Source: Candidatus Anderseniibacteriota bacterium
GTDB taxonomy: Bacteria > Patescibacteria > Andersenbacteria > UBA10190
Reading direction: 5' to 3'
Assembly: GCA_021414205.1 (NCBI GenBank)
Contig: JAIOOW010000002.1
Location: forward strand, 248,001-312,000
DNA length: 64,000 bases
The translations under genes and the position numbers were made by a program. This document shows positions 1 through 10,116 of the stretch, piece by piece. Numbering within the stretch: the first letter of the stretch is position 1; each line of letters begins with the position of its first letter. Below the pieces are notes generated by a model. That model did no database searches. It worked only from the letters and a program-made list of their open reading frames with translations, and was not told where the DNA came from.

Positions 1-714
1 GATACAATATGGCTGCGGCTCTACAAAAATCAGCAATTCATTACAGTCTCTAATTCCACAAAACAAGAACTGACAAAACACCATATTATTGAAAAAAATA
101 TTTCTATTGTTCCGAATTTTACAGCCATTTCATTACCAGAAATTCCTCAAAAAGCAGAGCATCCGACTCTCCTCGTCCTTGGCAGGATAGCTCCGGTCAA
201 ACGTATCGAGCACGCAATACGAGCATTTCAAATTGTAAAAGAAACTGTTCCGAATATTCATCTTGTTATTATTGGAAAAAGGGAAAAGAAATACGATTCA
301 TATTATCAGGATATCAATACATCCATTCAAAACGATAATAAAATCACGATTATTACAAATGCAGACGAGGAGGAAAAACTGCATTGGCTTAAAGAGTCGC
401 ACATCCTCCTCATGCCTTCTAAAAAAGAAGGGTATGGCATCGCAATACTTGAAGCTGCTGCATGCGGAACGCCTGCGATCGGATACAATGTTCCAGGAAC
501 GCGCGATGCTATCATTGATAATAAAACCGGATTAATTGCGGACCAAGAAAACCCGAAATCACTAGCTGCTTGCATTGAAAAAATACTGACTAATCTGGGG
601 ACGTTCAATCAACTGCAAAAAGAAGGATTTACCAATGCCCGCCAAAAGCAGAAAAGGCATACAATTTCAACATGGGACGCAATACTGAAACAAATAATCC
701 AGATTACGCCATGA
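1..714 (+). CDS. GT4-family glycosyltransferase, C-terminal part
   Basis: The reading frame is open from the first base, so the N-terminus lies outside the window; 237 residues are visible. They form the second Rossmann half of a GT-B glycosyltransferase of family GT4 (group 1). A strand with LVLGRIAPVKRIEHAI opens the nucleotide-sugar domain, and the family's E-x7-E motif is present (E143 and E151 of the visible part, in EGYGIAILEA), followed by GTPAIGYNVPGTRDAI. Such enzymes transfer a sugar from an NDP-sugar at the inner membrane face. The stop overlaps the next gene's start (ATGA), so it heads a translationally coupled glycan operon. Donor and acceptor cannot be told from sequence. Confidence 0.9.
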   Translation, partial: DTIWLRLYKNQQFITVSNSTKQELTKHHIIEKNISIVPNFTAISLPEIPQKAEHPTLLVLGRIAPVKRIEHAIRAFQIVKETVPNIHLVIIGKREKKYDSYYQDINTSIQNDNKITIITNADEEEKLHWLKESHILLMPSKKEGYGIAILEAAACGTPAIGYNVPGTRDAIIDNKTGLIADQENPKSLAACIEKILTNLGTFNQLQKEGFTNARQKQKRHTISTWDAILKQIIQITP

Positions 715-1550
715 GCATAGCGCATTTTTTCCTAAGAATTTTCCGCTCTCTCAAGCTTGATATGCAGTGGATCACAACACAAAACATTCCAGAAAAGTGG
801 AAATTTCTGAAAACAAAATATATGTTGATAGCCATGCCAAGCTTGTTTTGGAATAACAAGATTAATGCATTCGGAATACCGGGCTGGGGACGCACGACAT
901 ACATTGCAAAACCCGACAGAATTGAAAATATCCAAAGCATCTTCATCGACCACGCCCATCTGCAAAAAATAGCCCCGAAGAATGGAATAGTAGTAGACGT
1001 AGGAGCTAATATAGGAGAGTTCGCGCTTTTTGCACATACAGTATTATCTCCAAAAAAAATATATTCATTTGAGCCAGTCCCAAGATCTTTCGAATTACTA
1101 GAGGAAAATAATAATGATTTTCATTTCAATGGAGCAATTTGCAATGAAAAAAAGATGCTAATTCACATTAATGAACAGTCTGGAATGTCTTCAAAATTCA
1201 AACTGCCCTCAACAATCGGAACAACAGTGGCAATGTGCAAATCCCTTGACGATATCCCAGAACTTCAAGCATTACCAACAATCGACCTTTTAAAAATAGA
1301 TGTTGAGGGGATGGAGCACGATGTTATTGCATCGAGCCCAACCACAGTAAAAAAATCCAAATACCTTGCCGTAGAAACAGCCCTAAAGAGAGACGCTTCT
1401 CAAGATGGGTTAGCAACGCTATCCCTCTTAAAGCAGCTACAACCGGAACTACGCCTTATATATATTGGGCATATTATTACATACGCCGATACTGGCGAAC
1501 AAGCGGCTGTAGATATGGTGTTTAAAAATATTTCTATAAAAAAAATATGA
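711..1550 (+). CDS. FkbM-family SAM-dependent methyltransferase
   Basis: 279 residues from ATG 711, chosen because it gives a 4-base ATGA overlap with the upstream stop; an ATG at 672 in the same frame would overlap by 43 bases. The SAM-binding glycine motif is DVGANIGEF (residues 96-104), followed by the acidic end of strand beta-2 in YSFEPVP. IDVEGMEHDV (about 196-205) is the hallmark FkbM motif. The family O-methylates sugars and other hydroxyls. Between glycosyltransferases it probably methylates a residue of the glycan being built, often a way of capping a chain. That role is inference from context. Confidence 0.88.
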   Translation: MSIAHFFLRIFRSLKLDMQWITTQNIPEKWKFLKTKYMLIAMPSLFWNNKINAFGIPGWGRTTYIAKPDRIENIQSIFIDHAHLQKIAPKNGIVVDVGANIGEFALFAHTVLSPKKIYSFEPVPRSFELLEENNNDFHFNGAICNEKKMLIHINEQSGMSSKFKLPSTIGTTVAMCKSLDDIPELQALPTIDLLKIDVEGMEHDVIASSPTTVKKSKYLAVETALKRDASQDGLATLSLLKQLQPELRLIYIGHIITYADTGEQAAVDMVFKNISIKKI

Positions 1551-2380
1551 AGACCACTCCTCTCGTCTCAATTATCATTCCTACAAAAAATTCTGCGAAA
1601 ACACTTCTTGCGTGCATTACATCTATTAAAAGACAAACATATTCGAATATTGAATACATCGTCGTAGACAATTATTCCTTAGATGCGACGCAAGATATTG
1701 CAAAAAATAACAAAGCACGCCTGATGATAACCGGCAACGAGCGCTCAGCTCAAAGAAATGCCGGTGCAAATCATGCTCATGGAGAATTTCTATTGTTCAT
1801 AGACTCGGATATGGAATTATTACCCGAGGTTGTAGATGAATGTGTAAACATAATGCAGGAACATAAAAATATACAAGCAATTGTTATTCCAGAGGATTCC
1901 TTTGGAACAACCCTTTGGGCAGCATGCAAGAATTTCGAACGGTCAACCTACGCAAACAGCTCATGGCTTCATGGAGCCCGTTTTTTTCGCTCATCGGCGT
2001 TTACAAGCATCTCAGGCTTCCAAGAAGATATCATTGGCGCTGAAGATTTTGACATTCACACAAGGACAGTGAACGCATTCGGATTATCCGGGATCGGATA
2101 TTCATCAATTGCCATACGGCATAACGAAGGAGCACTAACACTCACACACTTATTGAAGAAAAAATATTATTACGGATCCACGCTCAAAGCATATGCAAAT
2201 AATCAGCGAAATAAGCATATGCTGTACAAGCAGGCGAATCCAATCACCCGCATACAGCTATTTTTCCAGAATCCAACGTTCCTATTTCAACATCCAATCA
2301 TATTCACTGCGACATGCATCATGAAAACGCTTGAATTCTGTGCACTTGGATTAGGATATCTCATGAAATCTGCAGTATAA
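1547..2380 (+). CDS. GT2-family glycosyltransferase
   Basis: 277 residues, coupled to the methyltransferase by an ATGA overlap. It has the GT-A fold of family GT2: VSIIIPTKNSAKTLLACI at the N-terminus, the first nucleotide-contacting Asp in VVDNYSLDAT, the metal-binding DSD at residues 86-88, and an ED pair at 166-167 that fits the catalytic base region. A hydrophobic stretch near the C-terminus (about 250-275) could attach it to the membrane. It presumably adds one sugar to a lipid-linked glycan intermediate; the sugar is unknown. Confidence 0.88.
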   Translation: MKTTPLVSIIIPTKNSAKTLLACITSIKRQTYSNIEYIVVDNYSLDATQDIAKNNKARLMITGNERSAQRNAGANHAHGEFLLFIDSDMELLPEVVDECVNIMQEHKNIQAIVIPEDSFGTTLWAACKNFERSTYANSSWLHGARFFRSSAFTSISGFQEDIIGAEDFDIHTRTVNAFGLSGIGYSSIAIRHNEGALTLTHLLKKKYYYGSTLKAYANNQRNKHMLYKQANPITRIQLFFQNPTFLFQHPIIFTATCIMKTLEFCALGLGYLMKSAV

Positions 2381-2398
2381 TAGAGAGCATACTGTCGT

Positions 2399-5300
2399 AT
2401 GTTCTCTATCGCGTTCATGAAAAAATTTGGGGGTCTTTTTTTACTGATTGCACTATCCGTAATTGCGCATTGGCAATGGCTTGTTTTGCCGGGTATTTTC
2501 ACGTCTGGCGACTATTGGTACGTACCTAACCAAGTATTTTCCGAATCATTAACTCTTCCCAAAATTCTCGATGCAAGCGGCTCTCTGACCACGGGCATAT
2601 CTCAGCCTACGTTTGTACTGCTCTATGTTATTGGCGGCCTGCTTACAAAAATCCACCTCGGATTTGCAGCATGGGAAAGAATTGTTTTCCTTTGGCCAAT
2701 TGCAATTTTAGCGCCTATTCCGATATACCTGTTTTTACTTAAAACATTGCGATACCCACCTGGCGCATTTGCAGGTTCGCTAATCTACCTATTCAACACC
2801 TATATTCTTGCACGAGAAATGATGCATTTGCACATTGCAATCGTATATTTCCTAGCGCCCCTACTGTTTATTGCTGTACGAGATCTACTTCATAGGCAGA
2901 ACATAAAATCTATCTTATCGTTTATTGCCATAACTGGAGTCTGTTCAATTTTCGAAATACGCATTTTATACATACTGACGTTCATGCTTATTGCATATAG
3001 TCTATACCTGCTCCTTACTCGGAAAATTATACTCTCATGGAAAATGCTTCGCGTCATATTGTGTGCGATTATTCCCGTAGCATTACTCCAATCATACTGG
3101 CTCATACCTTTTATATTTGCGAACTCTTCATTAGGATACGGATCGATAGTGAGCAGAGGACTCTTTAGAAGCTATGACCACATAGGCGAAGCAATGACTT
3201 TGTATGATCCATTCTGGTCAGGTAATCAACTTACTGACTTTATTCCGCAACAAATCCCGCGATGGGAATATATCATTCCAATCATCGCATTTTTATGGCT
3301 CATCGTAAGGTTACGGGCGAAAAAAAATTCATTTTTCTGGTTCTGGAGCCTCATCGCTATTATCGGAATTTTTCTCGTAAAACAAGAAAATAATCCGTTC
3401 CCCCAAGCATACTCTTGGCTCTATTACCATTTTCCTGGGTTTAATTTTTTTCGAGAATCATCAAAGTTAAAAATTATTGTCGCCCTCGCACTCTCAGCTT
3501 TAAGTGCCGGCTCGTTATTAGTCATACAAAGTAAATTTAAAAAAGTTGCCAATGCTCTCATACTGGGCTTAAGCGCAGTCATGCTTATTAATATTATCCC
3601 GCTTTCAACTGGGGCCATTGAAGCAATGACAGTATCAAATAGCATAGACAATCAATTCCTAGCAACCAATAAAATACTGGAATCAGATGCGGAATTTGGA
3701 AGAGTGTTGTGGGTACCATCAACTGAACGGTTTACCACTGCTTCGCAAACTCATCCGCGCCTATCGCTTGCCGCACTCACCGGAGCAGACTGGCTTCCTT
3801 TCGTACAAGACCAAGCAGATCCGTTTTCCATAACAGCACAGCCCGTCTTTAAAGCGCTGCTAAATTTTTCAAGCATTCGCTACATCGGCGAACCGGCAGA
3901 CCAGATTGATCATGTATACCAACTATACAATGCTTCAAAAACTGATCTTGGAAAGAACATAGCAGGCATAAACAATCTTAAGCCAGTACAAGAATCACCT
4001 CTCGATATGCCACTTTGGAAAAATCCAGACGCAAAGCCTCACGCATATGTAGCAGACAATCTCGTAGCTGTGCACGGAGCTCCTCGAGACTTTTCCGGCC
4101 TTGACCCCAGTATCGCTACTGGATTTGTATTTCAATCGAATGTCCAAGATCAAACATTCCAGCATATCGATAGCACAATAGCTACGAATTCGGAATATAT
4201 ACCATTTTCTCCGGACTCCATCTCTATCGAACAAGGCCAGGTGCATAGCAACGTAAAAATCCCAGACTCTGGAACGTTTCAAACCGTAACGCGTGATGAT
4301 AAAAAAGATTCTATAGCACCTATTCTTCTTGCAATAACGGATCAAACCCTTTCCATTATCGCAAGAATGCCTACAGGCGACATACCCCTTGCAACAACTC
4401 CGAATACGCATCAAGACTACGCAATTACAATCAACGGGGTACATTATTTCTATACATTCACTGATCAGTCACAAACAATACAGCTTGGGATTACTCGCCT
4501 TCATCAATCAAAAAATTCGATCTCATTTCTAGCAAAAATCAATTCCGACCCTCTTGTTAAAGATGCGTCTTTTGAAGCAGGAACATGGGGCAGCGCAGGA
4601 GATTGCAATAATTCGGACAACACAACAAAAGAAGCGAACGGGATCTCCGCATCGCAATCGCCTGTCGCAACGGACGGAGCAAGCTCACTAAACCTAACAG
4701 CGAAAAACCATATCGCATGCACAGGGATCACTATTTCATCAGCAGCCAAACCTGCTACATATTTTGGATCCATCGACTACCAGCAAAAAGCAGGGTCTGC
4801 TGGATACGTAAAGATTTTTCAATCAGACACAATGAAGAACCTCTCCTTTGTACAATTCAACCAAAAGCAGAATTGGCAACACGCGGATTTCTCCTTTGAT
4901 AGTGACGGCACCCACAATTCCACTCTATACCTCTACCAGCCTGCTGGGGATGGATTGTTTGATAACATACACCTGGACGCGTATCAACTCATGTCCACAG
5001 CATCAGCAGATATCCCTGACAGCACCGAACGCATGACAACTCGACCGTATCAAACGTCGGACACAACAATAAGTGATTCTGCAATCACCGGCTCAAACGT
5101 ATTGGCGCAAACTACTTTTTCGCCAGACATGTCCGTAAGCGCGAGTGATTGCAATAATGCGGATAGCACCTCCGTTGAAAAGAACGGGATCAAAGCATCT
5201 ATCGCAGAAACTGCCGACCACATCCAAGCGCTCTCAATTCAGGCAGCAAAACATATTGCATGCGTAACACTGCCACTCCACGACTTTAATCCCACGTACG

Positions 5301-6004
5301 ACCATCTCGTATCAATACGCTATCGAACAATTCTAGGAACCGATGCCCATGCTACGTTCTACCCGAATGACAACCCGTCGCAAGCGACAATCCAGCTTCC
5401 GGAAACAAATAGTCAATGGCAAACAAAGAATATAATAATCAATGGGAGCAATATCCACCCCGATGCAAGTCTTATCCTCTATGTACCAGCTGACAGCGGC
5501 GAATCCCAAACCCAATTTGCATCCATTGCCGTCACAAGAATACCCATCCTTCCGTCAAGATTCATCCAAACGGCAAACCCTCCATTATCATCCCTAGACG
5601 CCAAAACGGAAGAAATTGACCCGACTACTACCGTACTGCACGTGAGCGATATTGGATCATCTCCAAGAATGCTCATACTATCAAATCGCTTCGACCCCGG
5701 GTGGAAGGTATTCGTTAGGCCGCAAGGATCTAAAAAGCTACCAATATGGGAACGAATACTCTTTAAGACGCCAGGCCAAGAAATTTCAAAAGATTCTCAC
5801 ATACAGGCAAATGCATTAATGAATGGCTGGATTCTCGACCCCCAAGAAGTTCAATCAAAACTCGGAACAACTCAAAATATTGATATTGTTATGGAATATT
5901 GGCCTCAGCGATATATGAACATCGGAGTATTATTGTCATTAGCTACTCTTGTGTTGTATACAATAGGGATGATTATTGCATTCCTGCGCCATGGCAAAAT
6001 ATAA
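2399..6004 (+). CDS. Large GT-C-like membrane protein with duplicated extracellular beta domains
   Basis: 1201 residues. Roughly the first 410 are a polytopic membrane region of about a dozen hydrophobic segments with acidic residues in an early loop (SGDYWYVPNQ). This resembles arabinofuranosyltransferase AftD/DUF3367-type GT-C enzymes, which use polyprenol-linked sugars outside the membrane. The middle is a long extracytoplasmic part. Around residues 735 and 917 two copies of a segment recur, each with DCNN, a few residues later NGI-AS, then K-HIAC; both lie in probable carbohydrate-binding beta sandwiches. A last membrane helix is near 1175-1195. A second in-frame ATG is at 2417. A CATACT hexamer lies 5 nt before ATG 2399 and TATAAT lies at 2376-2381, so it may have its own promoter. 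Function is inferred from architecture. Confidence 0.75.
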   Translation: MFSIAFMKKFGGLFLLIALSVIAHWQWLVLPGIFTSGDYWYVPNQVFSESLTLPKILDASGSLTTGISQPTFVLLYVIGGLLTKIHLGFAAWERIVFLWPIAILAPIPIYLFLLKTLRYPPGAFAGSLIYLFNTYILAREMMHLHIAIVYFLAPLLFIAVRDLLHRQNIKSILSFIAITGVCSIFEIRILYILTFMLIAYSLYLLLTRKIILSWKMLRVILCAIIPVALLQSYWLIPFIFANSSLGYGSIVSRGLFRSYDHIGEAMTLYDPFWSGNQLTDFIPQQIPRWEYIIPIIAFLWLIVRLRAKKNSFFWFWSLIAIIGIFLVKQENNPFPQAYSWLYYHFPGFNFFRESSKLKIIVALALSALSAGSLLVIQSKFKKVANALILGLSAVMLINIIPLSTGAIEAMTVSNSIDNQFLATNKILESDAEFGRVLWVPSTERFTTASQTHPRLSLAALTGADWLPFVQDQADPFSITAQPVFKALLNFSSIRYIGEPADQIDHVYQLYNASKTDLGKNIAGINNLKPVQESPLDMPLWKNPDAKPHAYVADNLVAVHGAPRDFSGLDPSIATGFVFQSNVQDQTFQHIDSTIATNSEYIPFSPDSISIEQGQVHSNVKIPDSGTFQTVTRDDKKDSIAPILLAITDQTLSIIARMPTGDIPLATTPNTHQDYAITINGVHYFYTFTDQSQTIQLGITRLHQSKNSISFLAKINSDPLVKDASFEAGTWGSAGDCNNSDNTTKEANGISASQSPVATDGASSLNLTAKNHIACTGITISSAAKPATYFGSIDYQQKAGSAGYVKIFQSDTMKNLSFVQFNQKQNWQHADFSFDSDGTHNSTLYLYQPAGDGLFDNIHLDAYQLMSTASADIPDSTERMTTRPYQTSDTTISDSAITGSNVLAQTTFSPDMSVSASDCNNADSTSVEKNGIKASIAETADHIQALSIQAAKHIACVTLPLHDFNPTYDHLVSIRYRTILGTDAHATFYPNDNPSQATIQLPETNSQWQTKNIIINGSNIHPDASLILYVPADSGESQTQFASIAVTRIPILPSRFIQTANPPLSSLDAKTEEIDPTTTVLHVSDIGSSPRMLILSNRFDPGWKVFVRPQGSKKLPIWERILFKTPGQEISKDSHIQANALMNGWILDPQEVQSKLGTTQNIDIVMEYWPQRYMNIGVLLSLATLVLYTIGMIIAFLRHGKI

Positions 6005-7103
6005 CAGCATTTATTTTGTAACCCCGGAACCGATAAAAAACATGGGGAATTTAAGGAAGTACCTGATAGAAAACACACAACACTTTACCACGTTTCACTT
6101 TCCCAATGGCTATTCGAATGCTCAGAGCCACCTAGAGCAGTATGTTAATGGGGAAAATACTATTGTAACGAGCCTCCCTAAAATACCTGTCAATAATAAG
6201 CTTATAAAGTTACTTTCACACTATATCTATTTCCTAACCATACTCTTGTTCACCGTTAAAAGCGGCAGCATTGTAATTGTAGACAATCCAATATTCTGCA
6301 TATTTTATAGCGTATTTTCTTACATCAAAAATCTGCATTTTATCCTTATTATTGGAGACCACTATATCGAGAAGAACGGCTTTATGAAGATCTATCACAT
6401 GTTACTGAATTTTTATAATAGGCACCTTCCATACGTCATATACTTAAGCCCTCCTATTCAGGCAATATATAGTCCGCTGCGCACAAGCAGTTTTCATCGC
6501 AGCCAATTGTCGCTAGGAATCGCAGACTTATGCATCGCAAATCGTCAAGACGTACTGGAAGAAAAGCTCCATATAGGTTTTATGGGGAGCATTCGACACG
6601 GACAAGGACTTCAAACATTACTTAGATATGTCCATCAAACAACAACCCCACTTCATCTAGATATTATAGGAGATGGGTATGAATTAAATTTCTATAAGGA
6701 TCTAGTACAGGATCTTAATATCGAGGATAAAGTAACATTTTATGGGTTTGCGCCCAATCGCGAAGAAATTGCTTCCAAGTGGCATATTGCATTTGCACTG
6801 TATGATTATGATCCGAGCAACGTATCATTGTATTGCGAGCCAACAAAAATTAAGGACTATTTGTCATATGGCCTGCCAGTCATTACTACAAAAACAACCT
6901 ATTTTCATAAAGAAATTGCCTCATTCAGGGCAGGAGAAATCGTAGAAGAAAATTCTCAGGATATTGATCGCGCAGTCGCTTCAATCGTAAACGCGTATTC
7001 GTCCTATAAACAAGGAGTACAAAATATAATTAACGCATACGAGTACCGTTCACATTACGACAAGCAATTAGCATTTTTACAAATATATGAGCATACGGCA
7101 TAG
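5991..7103 (+). CDS. GT4-family glycosyltransferase
   Basis: 370 residues starting at ATG 5991, 14 bases inside the previous gene; an upstream TTG at 5976 is less likely. The N-terminal half has hydrophobic stretches and lacks an obvious glycine loop. The C-terminal half is typical GT4: HIGFMGSIRHGQGLQTLL near residue 194 starts the donor domain, LDIIGDGYE follows, and EPTKIKDYLSYGLPVITTK (about 283-301) carries the conserved Glu and the P-K-DYL-GLPV pattern. It should transfer a sugar to a membrane-linked acceptor. Coding overlap on both sides places it in the glycan operon. Confidence 0.85.
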   Translation: MAKYNSIYFVTPEPIKNMGNLRKYLIENTQHFTTFHFPNGYSNAQSHLEQYVNGENTIVTSLPKIPVNNKLIKLLSHYIYFLTILLFTVKSGSIVIVDNPIFCIFYSVFSYIKNLHFILIIGDHYIEKNGFMKIYHMLLNFYNRHLPYVIYLSPPIQAIYSPLRTSSFHRSQLSLGIADLCIANRQDVLEEKLHIGFMGSIRHGQGLQTLLRYVHQTTTPLHLDIIGDGYELNFYKDLVQDLNIEDKVTFYGFAPNREEIASKWHIAFALYDYDPSNVSLYCEPTKIKDYLSYGLPVITTKTTYFHKEIASFRAGEIVEENSQDIDRAVASIVNAYSSYKQGVQNIINAYEYRSHYDKQLAFLQIYEHTA

Positions 7104-7821
7104 TTGGGCAGTTACGGTTCCAATGGCAAACGAAGAGAAAGATTTTCAGCACTTTGCCGAGGAAGTTACAAAGGTTCTTGACGATATTGGTTCTGGAACA
7201 GTCTACCATGTTATCAATAATTTTTCGCATGACCGAACATATGAACTTTCACAAGAATTATCTTTAAAGGATTCGCGCTTCATAACAATATTCGCTCCGG
7301 AAAATCGCCACTTACCGGATGCGTACATAAGCGGTCTTCGTGCCGCATTCGATGCAGGAAATAAATACATTATCGAAATGGATGCCGGACTATCGCACGA
7401 TCCTCATCAGCTTCCCGACTTCCTTAGGGCGCTCGAAGCCGGGCACCAGTGCGTGTTTGGCAGCAGAATGGTTCCAGGAGGATCAATTACGCATTCACCA
7501 ATCAATCGCAGACTTCTTTCTCGTGCAGGCACGCTGCTTTCTAATACAATGCTAGGAACAAAGTTGGCAGACATGACAAGCGGATATCAAGGATTTCATC
7601 GAGACGTGGTGGAGAATATCATCAACTATCCGCTACAATCAACAGCTCATTTTTATCAAACCGAATTGCGATACCTTCTGCGCAATTATAATACATGCGA
7701 AATACCTATTTCGTATCAATCCCCTTCCCCCCGCGTTTCAAAACGAGCAATTCAAAATGCGTACCAAACATTGCTGCACTATTTCTTTCTGCGGCTATCT
7801 GGTCGAGCAAAGGAGCTGTAA
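7087..7821 (+). CDS. Polyprenol-phosphate sugar synthase-like GT2 protein
   Basis: 244 residues, overlapping the previous gene by 17 bases. It matches dolichol/polyprenol-phosphate mannosyltransferase-type GT2 proteins. Evidence: an acidic metal site at residues 99-106 (DAGLSHDP, usually DADLSHDP), then GSRMVPGGS at 125-133 and LADMTSGYQGFHR. No C-terminal membrane helices are seen, as in soluble single-domain DPM1-type enzymes. Such enzymes charge a polyprenol phosphate with a single sugar, the donor used by GT-C transferases like the two large membrane proteins on either side. The Asp-to-Gly change at 101 is unusual but leaves the first Asp. Its 3' end overlaps the convergent gene by 43 bases. 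Confidence 0.85.
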   Translation: MSIRHSWAVTVPMANEEKDFQHFAEEVTKVLDDIGSGTVYHVINNFSHDRTYELSQELSLKDSRFITIFAPENRHLPDAYISGLRAAFDAGNKYIIEMDAGLSHDPHQLPDFLRALEAGHQCVFGSRMVPGGSITHSPINRRLLSRAGTLLSNTMLGTKLADMTSGYQGFHRDVVENIINYPLQSTAHFYQTELRYLLRNYNTCEIPISYQSPSPRVSKRAIQNAYQTLLHYFFLRLSGRAKEL

Positions 7822-10106
7822 CATGCAATCGAGATTATCAGTATTGTTATAAAAAGACCGATAAAAAACCCGGGCGCCTTATACTGAAATACGATATCGT
7901 AACTACCCTCCGATATATCTATCGCAGGTCGATTCGATTCGATGATTGCAGGCTTGCCATTTGCCATCCAGCCTTTCGCATAATTTTCATTTAGCACAAC
8001 GCGCGTAGCAATCGGCGTATCAACATGAACCTTTACCGTATTGTAACTCCAGAAAACTATGGTTACTTTTGCTCGAGAATCTAGAGCCGAAACGGCGCCC
8101 GTATCCCCTTCATCATAAATAGTCCGCACTGCAGACTGCGGGCCGAGCACTGAGCAATACGCCTCCGTTCCATAGCCTGCAAAATACGCATCTGTCGTTC
8201 TTGTCGTTCGAGACCCTTGCCCAGCATCATCATATCGCTCAGGGGTATAGGCAATAGGATATGGAGCTGGAGATATTAATGGAATAACATGAGGCAACAC
8301 GAATGCCTGCTCAGAAATTTGATACGTCAAACTAATCAAGTCTATGGCAATAAAACCGATTACGCACACTTGAATAACGTTGCCGTATTTTGGCATAAAA
8401 TTGCGCAATCGATCCATTCCATAGCTCGCTAAAAGTGCAATCGGAATTACTGCAAACACAATCACGCGAGATAAATTAGACCTCGGCAAAAACTTAATAT
8501 GATCCAGGATCGGCGCCAAAAACGGTCCAAGTGTAGAGAGCGCAATTGCCAATATCGTCGCAATACTAAGAGCTCGGATAATGCGATTCTGGAAAAAGCG
8601 CGCACTGCCAATTAACGCCAATACCAATGCGCCATATCCTATATACGCGCCATACTCGTGCCACCCACTGCTTTGATTCAAAATTACATACGTATCATGT
8701 AAATATCGACCAAAAAATATATCCCCCAGCCATGGGAGCGTGTACGAGGACGGCACATACACCCTATCCGTAAATTGCTTCAACCAATATATAACAGGAA
8801 TTAATTTAAACGACACGAGGCCGAGCCCCCATAATCCCGACTTCAAGGCAGTTAAAAATGCATCTTTTTTTCGAGAAGCAAGCAAGGTCAAAACAATAAA
8901 CGCGATCGTGGTATATATAAGCAAATACACTCCTCCGCCCAAAAATGTAAGTGCTAAAAATATTCCAAGTATTATTGGGCGCATTTTTTTCTGATACACG
9001 CAAAGCCAAGCCCAAAATATCCACGGAATCCACATGACGGTAAGAATATTCACATGCCCCTCGACGTTTTCAATTAAATTAACTCCACCGAATGAAACAA
9101 TAAGAGCTGCAAGCAGTCCTGCCTCAACAGATCGCCCAAGCTTGCGCGCCAACACGAGCATACCAATCGCACCGACTATAACGGATAGCACCACATCAAG
9201 CCGTAACCCCCACGAAGAACCAAATAGTAATACCAATAAAAACGTTGGTGTAAATACTGGAAATTCCGGATCCCCTAATCCTGCTGTACCCCCGCAAGGA
9301 TACGGATCCCAGAACGGAAAGGTATGCAATTGCAAAATTGCTTTGCGATACGAATCGTGAAGAGGTACATACAAATCCCAATCAGCTATTCCCAAGTCTC
9401 CGGTTGGAAATAAATACCCCAAATTTCCAAGTGGTGCAAGAAAAACGATACCTACTATAGCCCCTATCATTTTCTGCTTACTTGTTTTTAAAAGTGAAAT
9501 TAAGGCAATACCGATCATTGCAATTGCGCCAACAATAACTCCTTGTCGAGCACCAAAGTCTGTAGGAACACGCCTCATAAACGTCAAAGAAATAATTGCA
9601 GACTGTGGCTGTCCATTTATTGACAACTTTTGAGCAGCGGATAGATTTTTATCTCGCTCCATCATAAGAAGCGACAATGGATCCCCGTGCAGGAACGAAA
9701 TGTCGAGCAAATACGCCCCCTCATGACTAACCCTCCACCAACTCGTATCCATCTGAATACGAGAAACGTTCGCACTTGAAAGATAAGAAACAGTATCGGC
9801 ATCGCCCCGAGCAACGATACTGCCTTTGGGGTCCGTAATAACTACCCGCACTACCCTCCCTGATAACGTTGAGGTATTAGAAAATACAGCAACTCCTGAG
9901 TACACACCTTCCGTCAAATGAACTTTTTGCTGTAAATGATCACCCGCATGAAGAGAAATTTCTACTGGCGTATCAAAATATTTCACAATACGAATACGCT
10001 CCGTAGACAATGGAACAATATATACAATCAGCACCGCAACAAGAGCAATAGACGTAACTAAAATAAGTCGTCCAATTCCGGAACCAATAACTTGACGAAT
10101 ACCCAT
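7779..10106 (-). CDS. YfhO/GT-C-like polytopic membrane protein
   Basis: 775 residues. There is an N-terminal membrane helix (about 12-32), then an extracytoplasmic beta-rich domain to about residue 185. Around a dozen membrane segments follow, and after them a second extracytoplasmic domain and a final helix near 750-770. The loop after the second helix holds GDLGIADWDLYVPLHDSYRK, and HTFPFWDPYPCGGTAGLGDPE is like the acidic first loops of GT-C and YfhO-like proteins. These use polyprenol-linked sugars on the outer face, for example to glycosylate lipoteichoic acid. It starts 10 bases after folC and is probably cotranscribed with it. The substrate is unknown. Confidence 0.72.
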   Translation of the reverse strand: MGIRQVIGSGIGRLILVTSIALVAVLIVYIVPLSTERIRIVKYFDTPVEISLHAGDHLQQKVHLTEGVYSGVAVFSNTSTLSGRVVRVVITDPKGSIVARGDADTVSYLSSANVSRIQMDTSWWRVSHEGAYLLDISFLHGDPLSLLMMERDKNLSAAQKLSINGQPQSAIISLTFMRRVPTDFGARQGVIVGAIAMIGIALISLLKTSKQKMIGAIVGIVFLAPLGNLGYLFPTGDLGIADWDLYVPLHDSYRKAILQLHTFPFWDPYPCGGTAGLGDPEFPVFTPTFLLVLLFGSSWGLRLDVVLSVIVGAIGMLVLARKLGRSVEAGLLAALIVSFGGVNLIENVEGHVNILTVMWIPWIFWAWLCVYQKKMRPIILGIFLALTFLGGGVYLLIYTTIAFIVLTLLASRKKDAFLTALKSGLWGLGLVSFKLIPVIYWLKQFTDRVYVPSSYTLPWLGDIFFGRYLHDTYVILNQSSGWHEYGAYIGYGALVLALIGSARFFQNRIIRALSIATILAIALSTLGPFLAPILDHIKFLPRSNLSRVIVFAVIPIALLASYGMDRLRNFMPKYGNVIQVCVIGFIAIDLISLTYQISEQAFVLPHVIPLISPAPYPIAYTPERYDDAGQGSRTTRTTDAYFAGYGTEAYCSVLGPQSAVRTIYDEGDTGAVSALDSRAKVTIVFWSYNTVKVHVDTPIATRVVLNENYAKGWMANGKPAIIESNRPAIDISEGSYDIVFQYKAPGFFIGLFITILIISIACYSSFARPDSRRKK

Positions 10107-10116
10107 ATAGCTTTCT

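Noticed and set aside
3995..4444. A 149-codon minus-strand frame inside the large GT-C-like gene.
   Set aside because: Opposite-strand shadow of a clear coding region, with Cys/Arg/Tyr-rich composition and no family.
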